Of a stretch of 64,000 bases of DNA, positions 8,079-15,776 are shown piece after piece. The position numbers and the translations under genes were made by a program. A model generated the notes under the pieces. It saw only the letters and a program-made list of their open reading frames with translations. It made no database searches and was not told the DNA's origin. This DNA comes from Bacillus sp. Marseille-P3661 (GTDB lineage: Bacteria; Bacillota; Bacilli; Bacillales; Bacillaceae_J), in assembly GCF_900240995.1 (NCBI RefSeq), contig NZ_LT965953.1, positions 269,303 to 333,302 on the forward strand, written 5' to 3'. The number at the start of each line of letters is the position of its first letter. Within the stretch, counting starts at the first letter, position 1.

Positions 8079-8398
8079 AACTTGCAGTTGTTCTTTCGAG
8101 AGTATTGAGGGAAAATATATAAGGGCTATTGAAGTCGGGAGATTTTGTTTTAATGGTAGTGAGGTATTGGAAGAGGTGATCATGTGAATTGGTATGATTG
8201 GATTTTGCCAACAAATATGTTAGGTGGAATAATGTTTGGTACGATTATTTCTGTTATATATGCTTATTTAATTAAACGAGAAACGAATAGTTGGTTTAAA
8301 GCGAATATGTCTTTTGTAGCAGGAATTATTATGAGTCTTATACTAGTATGGGTACTAAAGATATTGGAATGGATTTAAATCACAGAAAGTTTGTCATT
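8079..8398. repeat. Long direct repeat, copy B (partner at 1-320)
   Basis: Second copy of the repeat described at 1-320, same orientation, six substitutions in 320 bases. All changes lie within the small gene at 8184-8378; the 105 bases upstream are unchanged. In frame with the ATG-TGA at the end of the upstream part, those 105 bases read as an open frame of about 35 codons, but stops close it just to the left of the repeat, so it may be the tail of a gene that is broken here. Confidence 0.95.
8184..8378 (+). CDS. Small two-helix membrane protein, copy B
   Basis: A 64-residue protein, identical to the product of 106-300 except for I for M at residue 16 and V for I at residue 57. Of the six base differences four are silent, which suggests that the protein is still under selection after duplication. 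GTG start with the same ribosome binding site GGAAGAGGTG. A minus-strand open frame (7938-8183) ends head to head with it, but would need its own start inside this ribosome binding site, so I do not call it. Confidence 0.75.
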   Translation: MNWYDWILPTNMLGGIMFGTIISVIYAYLIKRETNSWFKANMSFVAGIIMSLILVWVLKILEWI

Positions 8399-8424
8399 TT
8401 CATAAGACAGTTTCTAACAATAGA

Positions 8425-8466
8425 AAAAAGCGATTTCTCTGAAACATGGAGGAATCGCTTTTTTCT
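8425..8466 (+). terminator. Rho-independent terminator
   Basis: AAGCGATT pairs with AATCGCTT, with A-rich and T-rich flanks extending the stem, followed by TTTTTCTTTT. It closes the copy B gene. Copy A ends in a different terminator, so the duplication boundary lies just before the terminators. Confidence 0.8.
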
Positions 8467-8585
8467 TTTATTTTTATGAGACTATTGTAAAGAGTTTCTA
8501 TTAAAAAACCAATCTATTTTCTTCATAAAATCTTCATACAGAGCTTGTATGGTTAGAAAAGACAGACATGGACGGAGGTGTATAT

Positions 8586-9224
8586 ATGGCAACATTGACT
8601 AAATTAATGTCTTTATCGGTAACAATCATCAGTTTAATCGCAGGCGTTCTTTCGTTTTATATAATGAGTGATTCACCGAAAGAACAGAAGAAGAGGCAAA
8701 TAGAAGAAATAACATCACAGCTGATCAATTTTATTATTTTTGTTTGGATAAGCAAGGTAATCTTGAATATTTCAATATTTATTAGTGATCCTTTGGCTAT
8801 ATTAGCTTATCCAAGTGATTCAAGTGCCTTTTATCTAGCAATTTTAATAAGTGTTGTGTTCCTTTTTTATAAGTCAAAACGGGGCCAGCTGGATATGGTA
8901 CTTTTCATTCAAGCTTTTATTCCAATCTTTTTGACAAGCTCGTTTTTATATGAATTCCTAAAATTTATTTTAGACGACAATGCTTTAGCGGTTGGAAGGA
9001 TGGTATTACTGGCTATCCTACTTGTTTTATCCCTTTTTCAACCAGGAATCATGGTCATGCTAGTTAGTTGGACAGTGGGAATGTTCATTTTAGTCATCCT
9101 TCAGCCGTATGTGACAGTATTTGGTTATATAATGGCACCTTGGTTTTTAGCAGTCTTTTTTGTAGCAGCATTAGCTATTCATTTAGTAAATCAAAGAAAG
9201 AGGGATTGTGATGTCGGGTATTGA
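8586..9224 (+). CDS. Polytopic membrane protein of unknown function
   Basis: A 212-residue hydrophobic protein with about six predicted membrane segments and no soluble domain. Start ATG 8586 follows GGAGGTG at 8574-8580; the frame opens at 8568 but that ATG precedes the ribosome binding site. It overlaps ccdA by 14 bases, so both are probably translated together and it may assist thiol-redox transfer or cytochrome maturation. I do not recognise a named family. Confidence 0.75.
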   Translation: MATLTKLMSLSVTIISLIAGVLSFYIMSDSPKEQKKRQIEEITSQLINFIIFVWISKVILNISIFISDPLAILAYPSDSSAFYLAILISVVFLFYKSKRGQLDMVLFIQAFIPIFLTSSFLYEFLKFILDDNALAVGRMVLLAILLVLSLFQPGIMVMLVSWTVGMFILVILQPYVTVFGYIMAPWFLAVFFVAALAIHLVNQRKRDCDVGY

Positions 9225-9969
9225 TGCAAATACTTTTTTGCTAGTCGGGATGTTGTTGGCGATAGGAGCAGGCGCTTTATCGTTTCTATCACCTTGCGTG
9301 CTTCCAATCTTTCCGGCTTATTTATCTTATATTACGGGAATCAGTGTAAAAGAGCTTCAGGGTAGTCAATCACCGCAAATTCGTGGTAAGCTACTCAGCC
9401 ATTCGATTGTATTTTTGCTGGGTGTTTCCCTTGTGTTTATTAGTTTAGGAGCTGGTGCATCCTTTTTTGGAAGGTGGATTCAATCACTATTAATTGGTGA
9501 ATCAGGCTTATTTATTCAGCGGATGGCAGGTATTTTTTTAATTTTTATGGGGCTGTTTATCGGCGGTTGGATTAATAGTACAACATTAATGAAGGAACAG
9601 CGTATTCATTTTTCAAAAAGACCGACGGGGTATGTAGGTACCTTTTTTGTAGGGCTTGGCTTTGCTGCTGGCTGGACACCTTGTATCGGTCCTATCTTTG
9701 GATCGATTTTAATAGTAGCAGCCACCAACCCAGGTCAAGGTATTTTATATACAGTCATGTACGTGATCGGCTTTTCTCAGCCGTTTTTAATTTTAACATT
9801 TTTCCTTAGTTCTACGAGGGTTATTGTTCGCCATACGCAAGTAATTGTAAAAACAGGCGGCATGATTATGATAATCATGGGTCTCGTTTTATTTTTTGGT
9901 CAAATGCCTAGAATTACTGAATTTCTTCTAAGGTTAATTCAAGATACGTGGTTATCAAAATTAGGATAG
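9211..9969 (+). CDS. ccdA: CcdA-type thiol-disulfide transporter
   Basis: A 252-residue member of the CcdA/DsbD membrane domain family, which carries electrons across the membrane from cytoplasmic thioredoxin to extracytoplasmic thiol proteins. The two signature segments with the redox cysteines are present: LSPCVLPIFPAYLSY near residue 25 and AAGWTPCIGPIFGS in the middle. About six membrane helices. Start ATG 9211 follows AAGAAAGAGGG; a GTG three bases earlier is a weaker choice. Followed after 15 bases by a ResA-like thioredoxin, its likely electron acceptor. Confidence 0.92.
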   Translation: MSGIDANTFLLVGMLLAIGAGALSFLSPCVLPIFPAYLSYITGISVKELQGSQSPQIRGKLLSHSIVFLLGVSLVFISLGAGASFFGRWIQSLLIGESGLFIQRMAGIFLIFMGLFIGGWINSTTLMKEQRIHFSKRPTGYVGTFFVGLGFAAGWTPCIGPIFGSILIVAATNPGQGILYTVMYVIGFSQPFLILTFFLSSTRVIVRHTQVIVKTGGMIMIIMGLVLFFGQMPRITEFLLRLIQDTWLSKLG

Positions 9970-9984
9970 TAGGAGGTACTTTTA

Positions 9985-10545
9985 ATGAAAAAAATAATTT
10001 TTATTGTTATTATTTTGGGGATGTTTAGTTGGGCCGTTTTAGATCTAGTTAATTCCAATGAGGAGTCTGCAAATCAAGAGGATACCACAGGGACTGAGGT
10101 AGTAAAGGAGTCCGATACGATTGGACTTGAAAGAGGTCAGATCGCACCTGACTTTGAATTGAAAACTTTAGAAGGAGAAACGGTACGTTTATCTGATTAT
10201 CGTGGCACTCGTGTTTTCGTTAATTTTTGGGCAACATGGTGTCCGCCGTGTAGAGCAGAAATGCCGGATATGGAAAAGGTATACAAAGAGATGGATAATG
10301 TAGAGATATTAGCTGTAAATTTAACGGATTCTGAACAAAACGAGGAGGTTGTGGAGGAGTTCGTAGCGGACTTCGGCCTTACCTTTCCGATCTTAATGGA
10401 TCGAAACTCAGAAGTAGCGAGTATGTACCGAGTTCAAGCTTATCCAACTTCCTATATGATTGATTCGAATGGGCGAATCCAATTTATAGCGATCGGTGCG
10501 ATGAACCATGATTTAATGGTTCAAGAAATTGAAAAAATGAAATAA
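9985..10545 (+). CDS. ResA/TlpA-like membrane-anchored thioredoxin
   Basis: A 186-residue extracytoplasmic thioredoxin-fold protein with one N-terminal membrane anchor (residues 4-22) and a charged linker. Active site WATWCPPCRAE with Cys86 and Cys89, plus the cis-proline segment AYPTSYMID. This matches the AhpC/TSA-Redoxin proteins ResA and StoA that take electrons from CcdA. GGAGG precedes the ATG. ResA reduces apocytochrome c and StoA acts in spore cortex formation; sequence alone does not decide between them. Confidence 0.88.
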   Translation: MKKIIFIVIILGMFSWAVLDLVNSNEESANQEDTTGTEVVKESDTIGLERGQIAPDFELKTLEGETVRLSDYRGTRVFVNFWATWCPPCRAEMPDMEKVYKEMDNVEILAVNLTDSEQNEEVVEEFVADFGLTFPILMDRNSEVASMYRVQAYPTSYMIDSNGRIQFIAIGAMNHDLMVQEIEKMK

Positions 10546-10584
10546 GGTTGCATTTTTTGTACACTAGGGCTTGAGGTGATCCAC

Positions 10585-11268
10585 TTGAAACAAACCATTT
10601 TAGTGGTAGAAGATGATAAAATGATTCGCAATCTTGTTCGTATTTATTTAGAAAAATCAGGGTACGATGTTGTCGTGGCAAGCGACGGAGAAGAGGCAAA
10701 GCAAGTGTTTTTAACGTATCATCCATGTCTTATTATTCTTGATTTGATGCTCCCCAAACTAAGTGGGGAAGAGTTTTGTATGTGGGTCAGAGAGCAAGAA
10801 CGAAATGAAGTATCTATTATTATGTTGTCTGCGAAAGCAAGGGTTGAGGATAAGATTACTGGACTAAAAATGGGTGCTGATGATTATCTAACAAAACCGT
10901 TTGATCCTGAGGAGTTAATTGCCCATGTTGAAGCTGTATTACGGAGAACCGGCCAGTTTTGTCAAAAAGTCACATACAGGGGCTTATGTATTAAACCCAG
11001 AAAAGGTGAAGTTTTGTTGTATGATAAACCCTTGCATTTGACAAAGCATGAATTTAATCTTCTTTATCATTTTATGGAACATCCAAATGTTGTTTTATCT
11101 AGAGAAGATTTACTACGTCAGTTATATCCTTATGATGATAAATTTGTTTTAGACCGTACGATTGATGCTCATATTAAAAAGCTACGAGAAAAAATCGAGG
11201 AGCAGCCGTCATCGCCAAAACGGATTATTACTGTTCGCGGAATGGGGTATAAATTTGTCAATGAGTAA
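10585..11268 (+). CDS. OmpR/PhoB-family response regulator
   Basis: A 227-residue two-domain regulator. The receiver domain shows VVEDD (Mg-binding acids), the phospho-acceptor Asp53 in ILDLMLP, and KPFDPEEL with the conserved lysine. The C-terminal winged helix (LTKHEFNLLYHFMEHPN, DRTIDAHIKKLREK, VRGMGYKF) is typical of OmpR/PhoB. The start is TTG 10585, six bases after GAGGTG; GTG 10576 lies inside that site. It overlaps the histidine kinase gene by eight bases. Its place behind ccdA and the thioredoxin suggests it senses envelope or redox state. Confidence 0.9.
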   Translation: MKQTILVVEDDKMIRNLVRIYLEKSGYDVVVASDGEEAKQVFLTYHPCLIILDLMLPKLSGEEFCMWVREQERNEVSIIMLSAKARVEDKITGLKMGADDYLTKPFDPEELIAHVEAVLRRTGQFCQKVTYRGLCIKPRKGEVLLYDKPLHLTKHEFNLLYHFMEHPNVVLSREDLLRQLYPYDDKFVLDRTIDAHIKKLREKIEEQPSSPKRIITVRGMGYKFVNE

Positions 11269-12340
11269 ATTTATTAAATCATGGCTGCCTAATCAGTTTT
11301 TGTGGCGGCTAACGTTTGTTAACATATTTGTCATTGCTTTATTTATCGTGCTTAGCAGTTGGGCCATTTATAACACGGCCTGTATGTTAGTGGATGGTAT
11401 GGGAGCGATGAATGTACAAACACAAAAACAGTTTAATGGAACGTTATTTCAGTATTTATGGATCTTCAGTATACTGGCCATCCTCATCGGAAGTGTGATT
11501 CATTTTTATATAACAAGAAAGCTAATTCAGCCTTTAAAGGTGCTAATTGAATCAGCAAAAGATATGAAACAAGGGCGTTACCCCGATCCAATTGAATTGA
11601 ATTCGGAGGGGGAGATGGGTTTGTTCATTCGTCACTTCAATGAATTGGTGTTACAGCTGAAAAATAATCAGCAACATCGACAAAAGCTTGTATCAGACTT
11701 ATCACATGAATTCAGGACTCCTTTGTCTAATTTAAATGGGTATCTAAATGCTTTGAAAGACGGTGTGATTGTAGGTGATTCATCATTATACGAGTCACTT
11801 TATGAAGAATCTAAACGCCTTACCCATATGATTGAACAACTTGAACTTCTAAAAGAGTGGGATTATTTAACCACACAAACTTTTACTGCAAAAGGGGAAG
11901 AAGATATAAAGTTTATTGTGTTGCAAACAGTTGAGATGTTCCGCTGGGAAATGACGAAAAAAGGGATTTCTGTAGATCTTCAAGTTGATTCTGGACATAT
12001 GAACGTGAATGGTGATGGGATTTCTCAAGTTATTAGCAATTTAGTCCATAATGCGATCCGTTACTATGAAGGATCTGACTCTATTCGAATTGTTGGAAAA
12101 AAAGCAGATTCAGACTATTGGCTTGGAGTCAGTGGTCCAGGACAAATGATACCAGCAGCAGACCGGGATCGTATCTTTGACCGCTTTTATCGTGTCGATC
12201 CTTCGAGAACTCGAGATACGGGTGGTACTGGTTTAGGCCTGGCTATTTCAAAAGAAATCATTGAACATCATCAAGGTAAAATCGGTTTGAAATCGGAAGG
12301 CAATTATTATACGTTTTGGTTTAGTCTGCCTATCCAGTGA
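11261..12340 (+). CDS. Membrane sensor histidine kinase
   Basis: A 359-residue histidine kinase: helix 1 at about residues 16-38, a short ~25-residue extracytoplasmic loop, helix 2 at about 66-84, a HAMP region, the H-box SDLSHEFRTPLSN with His149, N-box VSNLVHNAIRYY and G-box GGTGLGLAISKEI. The start ATG 11261 overlaps the regulator stop, so translation is coupled; the longer upstream frame merely shadows the regulator gene. The small sensory loop points to sensing within or near the membrane. One oddity: the G1/D-box position reads GVSGPG where DNGPG is usual. Confidence 0.9.
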   Translation: MSKFIKSWLPNQFLWRLTFVNIFVIALFIVLSSWAIYNTACMLVDGMGAMNVQTQKQFNGTLFQYLWIFSILAILIGSVIHFYITRKLIQPLKVLIESAKDMKQGRYPDPIELNSEGEMGLFIRHFNELVLQLKNNQQHRQKLVSDLSHEFRTPLSNLNGYLNALKDGVIVGDSSLYESLYEESKRLTHMIEQLELLKEWDYLTTQTFTAKGEEDIKFIVLQTVEMFRWEMTKKGISVDLQVDSGHMNVNGDGISQVISNLVHNAIRYYEGSDSIRIVGKKADSDYWLGVSGPGQMIPAADRDRIFDRFYRVDPSRTRDTGGTGLGLAISKEIIEHHQGKIGLKSEGNYYTFWFSLPIQ

Positions 12341-12389
12341 GCGATCAAAAATAATCTAAATCTATCACAACATTGAATTTACAAAAAAG

Positions 12390-12421
12390 GGGCTGTTTAA
12401 GAATTAAGCAGCTCTTTTTTT
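12390..12421 (+). terminator. Rho-independent terminator of the ccdA-sensor operon
   Basis: GGGCTGTTTAA, loop GAA, TTAAGCAGCTC and then seven T; an 11-bp stem with two G-U pairs. The ~220 bases from here to the next gene are AT-rich and show no further feature. Confidence 0.85.
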
Positions 12422-12644
12422 ATTAACGTTTGCATTCATATCATTAATATCAAGCTCTTAAATTTAAGGCTGTATTTAACTTATCTTGTTTATTCCCCTG
12501 CAATTAACATGAGATAAAAAATAATAATTGGCCATAGCACAACTTAATTATAAAAATAGTTAAATCTTCATCAAACTTTAACAAAACTCCTCAATAATAG
12601 AAATAAACCTATTTCAATTACTACGCATAAGGAAGTGATATTTC

Positions 12645-13292
12645 ATGAATCAATCGGTTTCTAAAATTTTTTTATTTACATTAACAGCCTGTCCTACCGG
12701 AAGGAATATGGGAACTGTCCTAAGGGAAATTGCGCAAACACATCCATCGATTGAACTTCAGACTATTTACATAGAAATTGATGTACAGACAACCAACCGA
12801 TATAAAATAAAAACAAACCCAACAGTTTTGTTCTTAAATGTTAATGAAAAAGAATTATACCGTCTTGAGGGCTTTCGTGAGACAGCAGAAATCAACCATA
12901 TTATTAATGAATTAAGTGAAAATAGGCTTGTTTCATCAGACGAAATCGAGGGAAATCGAGCAACGATCGAGAATTACACGATCTATTTGTTCAGAAATGG
13001 AGTACCTACTTCGGTAGACATTCAATATAAAAATGAAACATCTATAAAAGCTCCGCGCATTACGGTGCTTAACATTTTACTAAGTACCAGTATCGAAGGT
13101 TATCAAAATCCTTTCCCAGTTAAATCGAAACTAGAATCGATCGGGTTTGATGGGGCATTAGCAAAAATAACGATTAAAACGCAAAAGCCATGTAGTTCTG
13201 TAGATGTTGCAAGCATGGAAATACTGTTACTTAAAACGTTAGCGACATTTGGAATTAAAGATGTGGCATTGTTGTTCTCTGAAGATAAATAA
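12645..13292 (+). CDS. Thioredoxin-fold protein with possible GerMN-like C-terminal domain
   Basis: A 215-residue protein of unknown function. Residues 1-95 look thioredoxin-like: a beta strand, then TACPTGRNM where the CxxC motif would be (only one cysteine), and the cis-Pro segment IKTNPTVLFLN followed by a GFRE segment. Residues ~110-215 (TIYLFRNGVPTSVDI to DVALLF) resemble the GerMN/sporulation-germination fold in layout; this second assignment is an inference. No signal peptide or anchor. GGAAGTGA precedes ATG 12645. It stands alone between the sensor operon and the methyltransferase. Confidence 0.6.
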   Translation: MNQSVSKIFLFTLTACPTGRNMGTVLREIAQTHPSIELQTIYIEIDVQTTNRYKIKTNPTVLFLNVNEKELYRLEGFRETAEINHIINELSENRLVSSDEIEGNRATIENYTIYLFRNGVPTSVDIQYKNETSIKAPRITVLNILLSTSIEGYQNPFPVKSKLESIGFDGALAKITIKTQKPCSSVDVASMEILLLKTLATFGIKDVALLFSEDK

Positions 13293-13448
13293 CCTCTTTT
13301 AATCATGTATATATATTTTACACTTGCTAGCTTTTGAATTTAAGTAAGCTAAGGTTAATATATGGAAAAGGTAATACATGTTTATTTATTTAATCGAGCA
13401 AACTTGTTAAGAGATACTAGATTAAAAAGTTGACTATTATAATGATAA

Positions 13449-13463
13449 TAAATTAGTAATTTA
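13449..13463. promoter_or_regulatory. Palindrome in the upstream region of the methyltransferase gene
   Basis: TAAATT-AGT-AATTTA is a perfect 6-3-6 inverted repeat. Just left of it, TTATAATGATAATAA at 13436-13450 resembles a PerR/Fur-type box with two mismatches. Both fall where a promoter for the gene at 13523 is expected. No firm -35/-10 pair can be assigned. Confidence 0.3.
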
Positions 13464-13522
13464 TCTTACTATTGGTAAACCTAATATACCCTAATGCGTA
13501 TATTGATAATTGGAGGTAGAAA

Positions 13523-14089
13523 ATGGCCGGACATCGATTTAATCCAGAGAAAGCAGAAAAGTTATTAGATCCAAAACGACAGGAACGTATACATCCCAAC
13601 CAAGTAATTGAAGCTCTAGAGCTAAAAGAATCAGACACTATTTTAGATTTAGGTGCTGGAAATGGCTACTATACAATCCCGCTTGCTAACAGCACGAAAG
13701 AGAAAGTAATTGCTGTTGATATTGAGAGGAAAATGTTGGATTTGCTGCAGGAACGAGCAGCGCAACTACAGGTTAAAAATATCACTTATGTTGAAAGTAA
13801 TTTAGAGGAAATTCAACTTGATGATAATAGTGCCGAAAAGGGTCTTGTAGCTTTCGTGACTCACGAAATCCCAGATCTTGATAAGGCACTGAGTGAATTC
13901 AGAAGGCTTATCAAACCCGGTGGGAAATTAGTAGTATTGGATTGGGAAGCCATCGAAATGGAGCAGGGGCCCCCATTAAATGAGAGGATTTCTTCAGATA
14001 CGATGCTCAAAATTCTCGAAGATAATGGATTTGAAAGGCAATTAAGTTTTTCGGAAAAAGGCGTTTATTTGATTGTTGTTCAATTCTAA
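13523..14089 (+). CDS. Class I SAM-dependent methyltransferase
   Basis: A 188-residue UbiE/ArsM-like methyltransferase. Motif I ILDLGAGNGYYTIPLA binds S-adenosylmethionine, VIAVDIERKML is motif II, and LIKPGGKLVVLDW is the post-motif segment. The N-terminus HRFNPEKAEKLLDPKRQ is typical of a small bacterial family often found beside redox or heavy-metal genes. Start ATG 13523 follows GGAGGT. It is followed after 17 bases by a DUF302 protein, so both form an operon. Substrate unknown. Confidence 0.85.
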   Translation: MAGHRFNPEKAEKLLDPKRQERIHPNQVIEALELKESDTILDLGAGNGYYTIPLANSTKEKVIAVDIERKMLDLLQERAAQLQVKNITYVESNLEEIQLDDNSAEKGLVAFVTHEIPDLDKALSEFRRLIKPGGKLVVLDWEAIEMEQGPPLNERISSDTMLKILEDNGFERQLSFSEKGVYLIVVQF

Positions 14090-14106
14090 ATGTGGAGGTA
14101 TTTATA

Positions 14107-14496
14107 ATGTTTGATTTTGATTACACGATAATGACAAGTAAGTCTATCGATGAAGCGGTACAAAGTATTGAGGAAAATTTAAAAGAAGAAAAATTCGGTG
14201 TTCTTTGGCAATTTGATGTGAAAGATAAGCTTCAGGAAAAAGGAGTGGACTTTAACCAACCATTTAAAATTCTAGAAGTTTGTAATCCACATGAAGCGGG
14301 ACGTGTTCTCGCTCAAAATAAGATGGTAGGATATTTTTTGCCTTGTAAGATAGTTGTGTTTGAAGATGAGGGTTCGACAAAAATTGGTATGCCTAAGCCT
14401 ACAGCACTTATCACAATGGTTAAGGATGAAAAGCTTAAAGAGATCGCCGAAGATATTGAAAAGCGCTTAGTCGCGTGTATTGATAAGTGTAAATAG
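14107..14496 (+). CDS. DUF302 family protein
   Basis: A 129-residue protein of the DUF302 family: N-terminal FDYTIMTSKSIDEAVQSI, central FKILEVCNPHEAGRVL, and the C-terminal block with VFEDEGSTKIGMPKP. DUF302 has a two-layer alpha/beta fold and no agreed function; members are often linked to thiol redox or metal stress. It ends in a CIDKCK pair of cysteines. Start ATG 14107 follows GGAGGT at 14094-14099, the frame opening at 14092 being upstream of that site. Cotranscribed with the methyltransferase. Confidence 0.85.
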   Translation: MFDFDYTIMTSKSIDEAVQSIEENLKEEKFGVLWQFDVKDKLQEKGVDFNQPFKILEVCNPHEAGRVLAQNKMVGYFLPCKIVVFEDEGSTKIGMPKPTALITMVKDEKLKEIAEDIEKRLVACIDKCK

Positions 14497-14609
14497 GAGG
14501 GTAGACATTTTAAAAACATAATTTTTGTACATACGGATGCATTAAAAAGTACCTTCCCTAATTAAATAGCATAGGATATTTCTATAAATTAGTGAAGGGA
14601 TTGTGTAAA

Positions 14610-15191
14610 ATGTACTATGCACCTTATCCACATCTATATCCATATTACGTGAATATTCCGACGAATCATTATGGAGTACAACCTATTTATTGGACTGTTC
14701 CTAATCCTGATGGAATCAATCATGATAACCGTTTTGGTATGATGCCTTCGTTAAAGAAGGATAAAGGTACTATTAATTTAAAAGATTATGGTGGAGAACC
14801 TTATGTGGTGAATATTAATAAGGCTACTAAGCAAAACACAACATTTCGGACTGCCTTATGGACAGGAAGTCACTTACAGGTTACCTTGATGAGTATTGGT
14901 GTTGGTGAAGATATTGGGTTAGAAGTCCATCCTGATGTTGACCAATTCTTGCGTATTGAAGAAGGGCAAGGGATGGTTCAGATGGGGGATACTAAAGATA
15001 ATTTATATTTTAAGAAAAGAGTGCAGGATGATTACGCAATAATGGTACCAGCTGGTAAATGGCATAATTTAATTAATACTGGTAGTAAACCGCTTAAACT
15101 TTACACCATTTATGCTCCACCGGAACATCCATTTGGAACAATTCATCAAACGAAAACTGATGCAATCGCTGCTGAAAAAGAGTCAATGTAA
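14610..15191 (+). CDS. Cupin-domain protein with Tyr/Pro-rich N-terminus
   Basis: A 193-residue single-domain cupin. The metal-site segments are visible: EVHPDVDQFLRIEEGQG (His and Glu ligands) and VPAGKWHNLINTG (third His). The first 40 residues are rich in Tyr, Pro and His, as in several spore-associated cupins. Start ATG 14610 follows GAAGGGA at 14594-14600. A gap of 113 bases separates it from the DUF302 gene, and it ends in its own terminator. The reaction cannot be inferred; isomerase, dioxygenase and structural roles all occur in the family. Confidence 0.82.
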   Translation: MYYAPYPHLYPYYVNIPTNHYGVQPIYWTVPNPDGINHDNRFGMMPSLKKDKGTINLKDYGGEPYVVNINKATKQNTTFRTALWTGSHLQVTLMSIGVGEDIGLEVHPDVDQFLRIEEGQGMVQMGDTKDNLYFKKRVQDDYAIMVPAGKWHNLINTGSKPLKLYTIYAPPEHPFGTIHQTKTDAIAAEKESM

Positions 15192-15222
15192 AAACAAATG
15201 GAAAAGAAGTGCATAATGAAAA

Positions 15223-15246
15223 AGCTCTCATTTGGGAGCTTTTTTA
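15223..15246 (+). terminator. Rho-independent terminator
   Basis: AGCTCTC-ATTT-GGGAGCT with a T-run of seven. The core is identical to the terminator at 344-367. Confidence 0.88.
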
Positions 15247-15423
15247 TTTAGGAAATTTATACTAGCGTTCTATTAATTAAAAATTTATTTGCCAAGTCTA
15301 TGGGTAAGATAGGCATAAAATTGGTTCGTATATCAGCTAATAGCAGCCTTTTACTCAACATAACAGATGTTTATTATTAGTAATAGGACAAAACTTAAGG
15401 TTTTGAAAAATTCAAACAATTTG

Positions 15424-15476
15424 TTGACAAACAATTTTAACCTGATGTATAATCCATTTATCAGTTGTCGGACAAC
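15424..15476 (+). promoter_or_regulatory. Promoter P1 with GntR/FadR-type operator
   Basis: TTGACA (15424-15429), an 18-base spacer and TATAAT (15448-15453), followed ten bases later by the perfect inverted repeat GTTGTC-G-GACAAC (15464-15476), which would cover the transcription start. The odd-length TTGTCNGACAA repeat is the shape bound by FadR-subfamily GntR regulators, and one is encoded at 21757 in this locus. The same arrangement recurs at 15671-15725. A possible 27-codon leader frame (ATG 15511) lies between the two sites. Confidence 0.75.
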
Positions 15477-15670
15477 AGATAACATACTTCACTAATGAGA
15501 CGGTAAGAGTATGTTTGGAATTGCGGATGCTTTTAGGTTTAAACTATTGCCAATCAAAACAAACAATGTTGATTATTTAGGGTTTCAAGATTGATTTTGA
15601 AAAAGTAATTTAGTACAAAATCAAGTTCATCCTAAAGTTGTGACAAAAGAGTGAAAATTCTAAAAAAATA

Positions 15671-15725
15671 TTGACAATAGGCGATAACCTAAAGTATACT
15701 AACCATACAACGGATGTCAGACAAC
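15671..15725 (+). promoter_or_regulatory. Promoter P2 with second copy of the operator
   Basis: TTGACA (15671-15676), 18 bases, TATACT (15695-15700), then twelve bases and GATGTC-A-GACAAC (15713-15725), a slightly weaker copy of the P1 operator. Both operators are followed by GATAACATA. P2 drives the aldolase gene at 15777 with a short leader. Confidence 0.75.
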
Positions 15726-15776
15726 GGATAACATATAAGATATAAAAATATAAACATAAAGAGGAGAGGTTTTATA

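Noticed and set aside
7938-8183. Minus-strand 81-codon frame ahead of copy B of the repeat
   Set aside because: Its start would lie inside the ribosome binding site of the plus-strand gene and it has no site of its own; the plus-strand small protein is the better reading.
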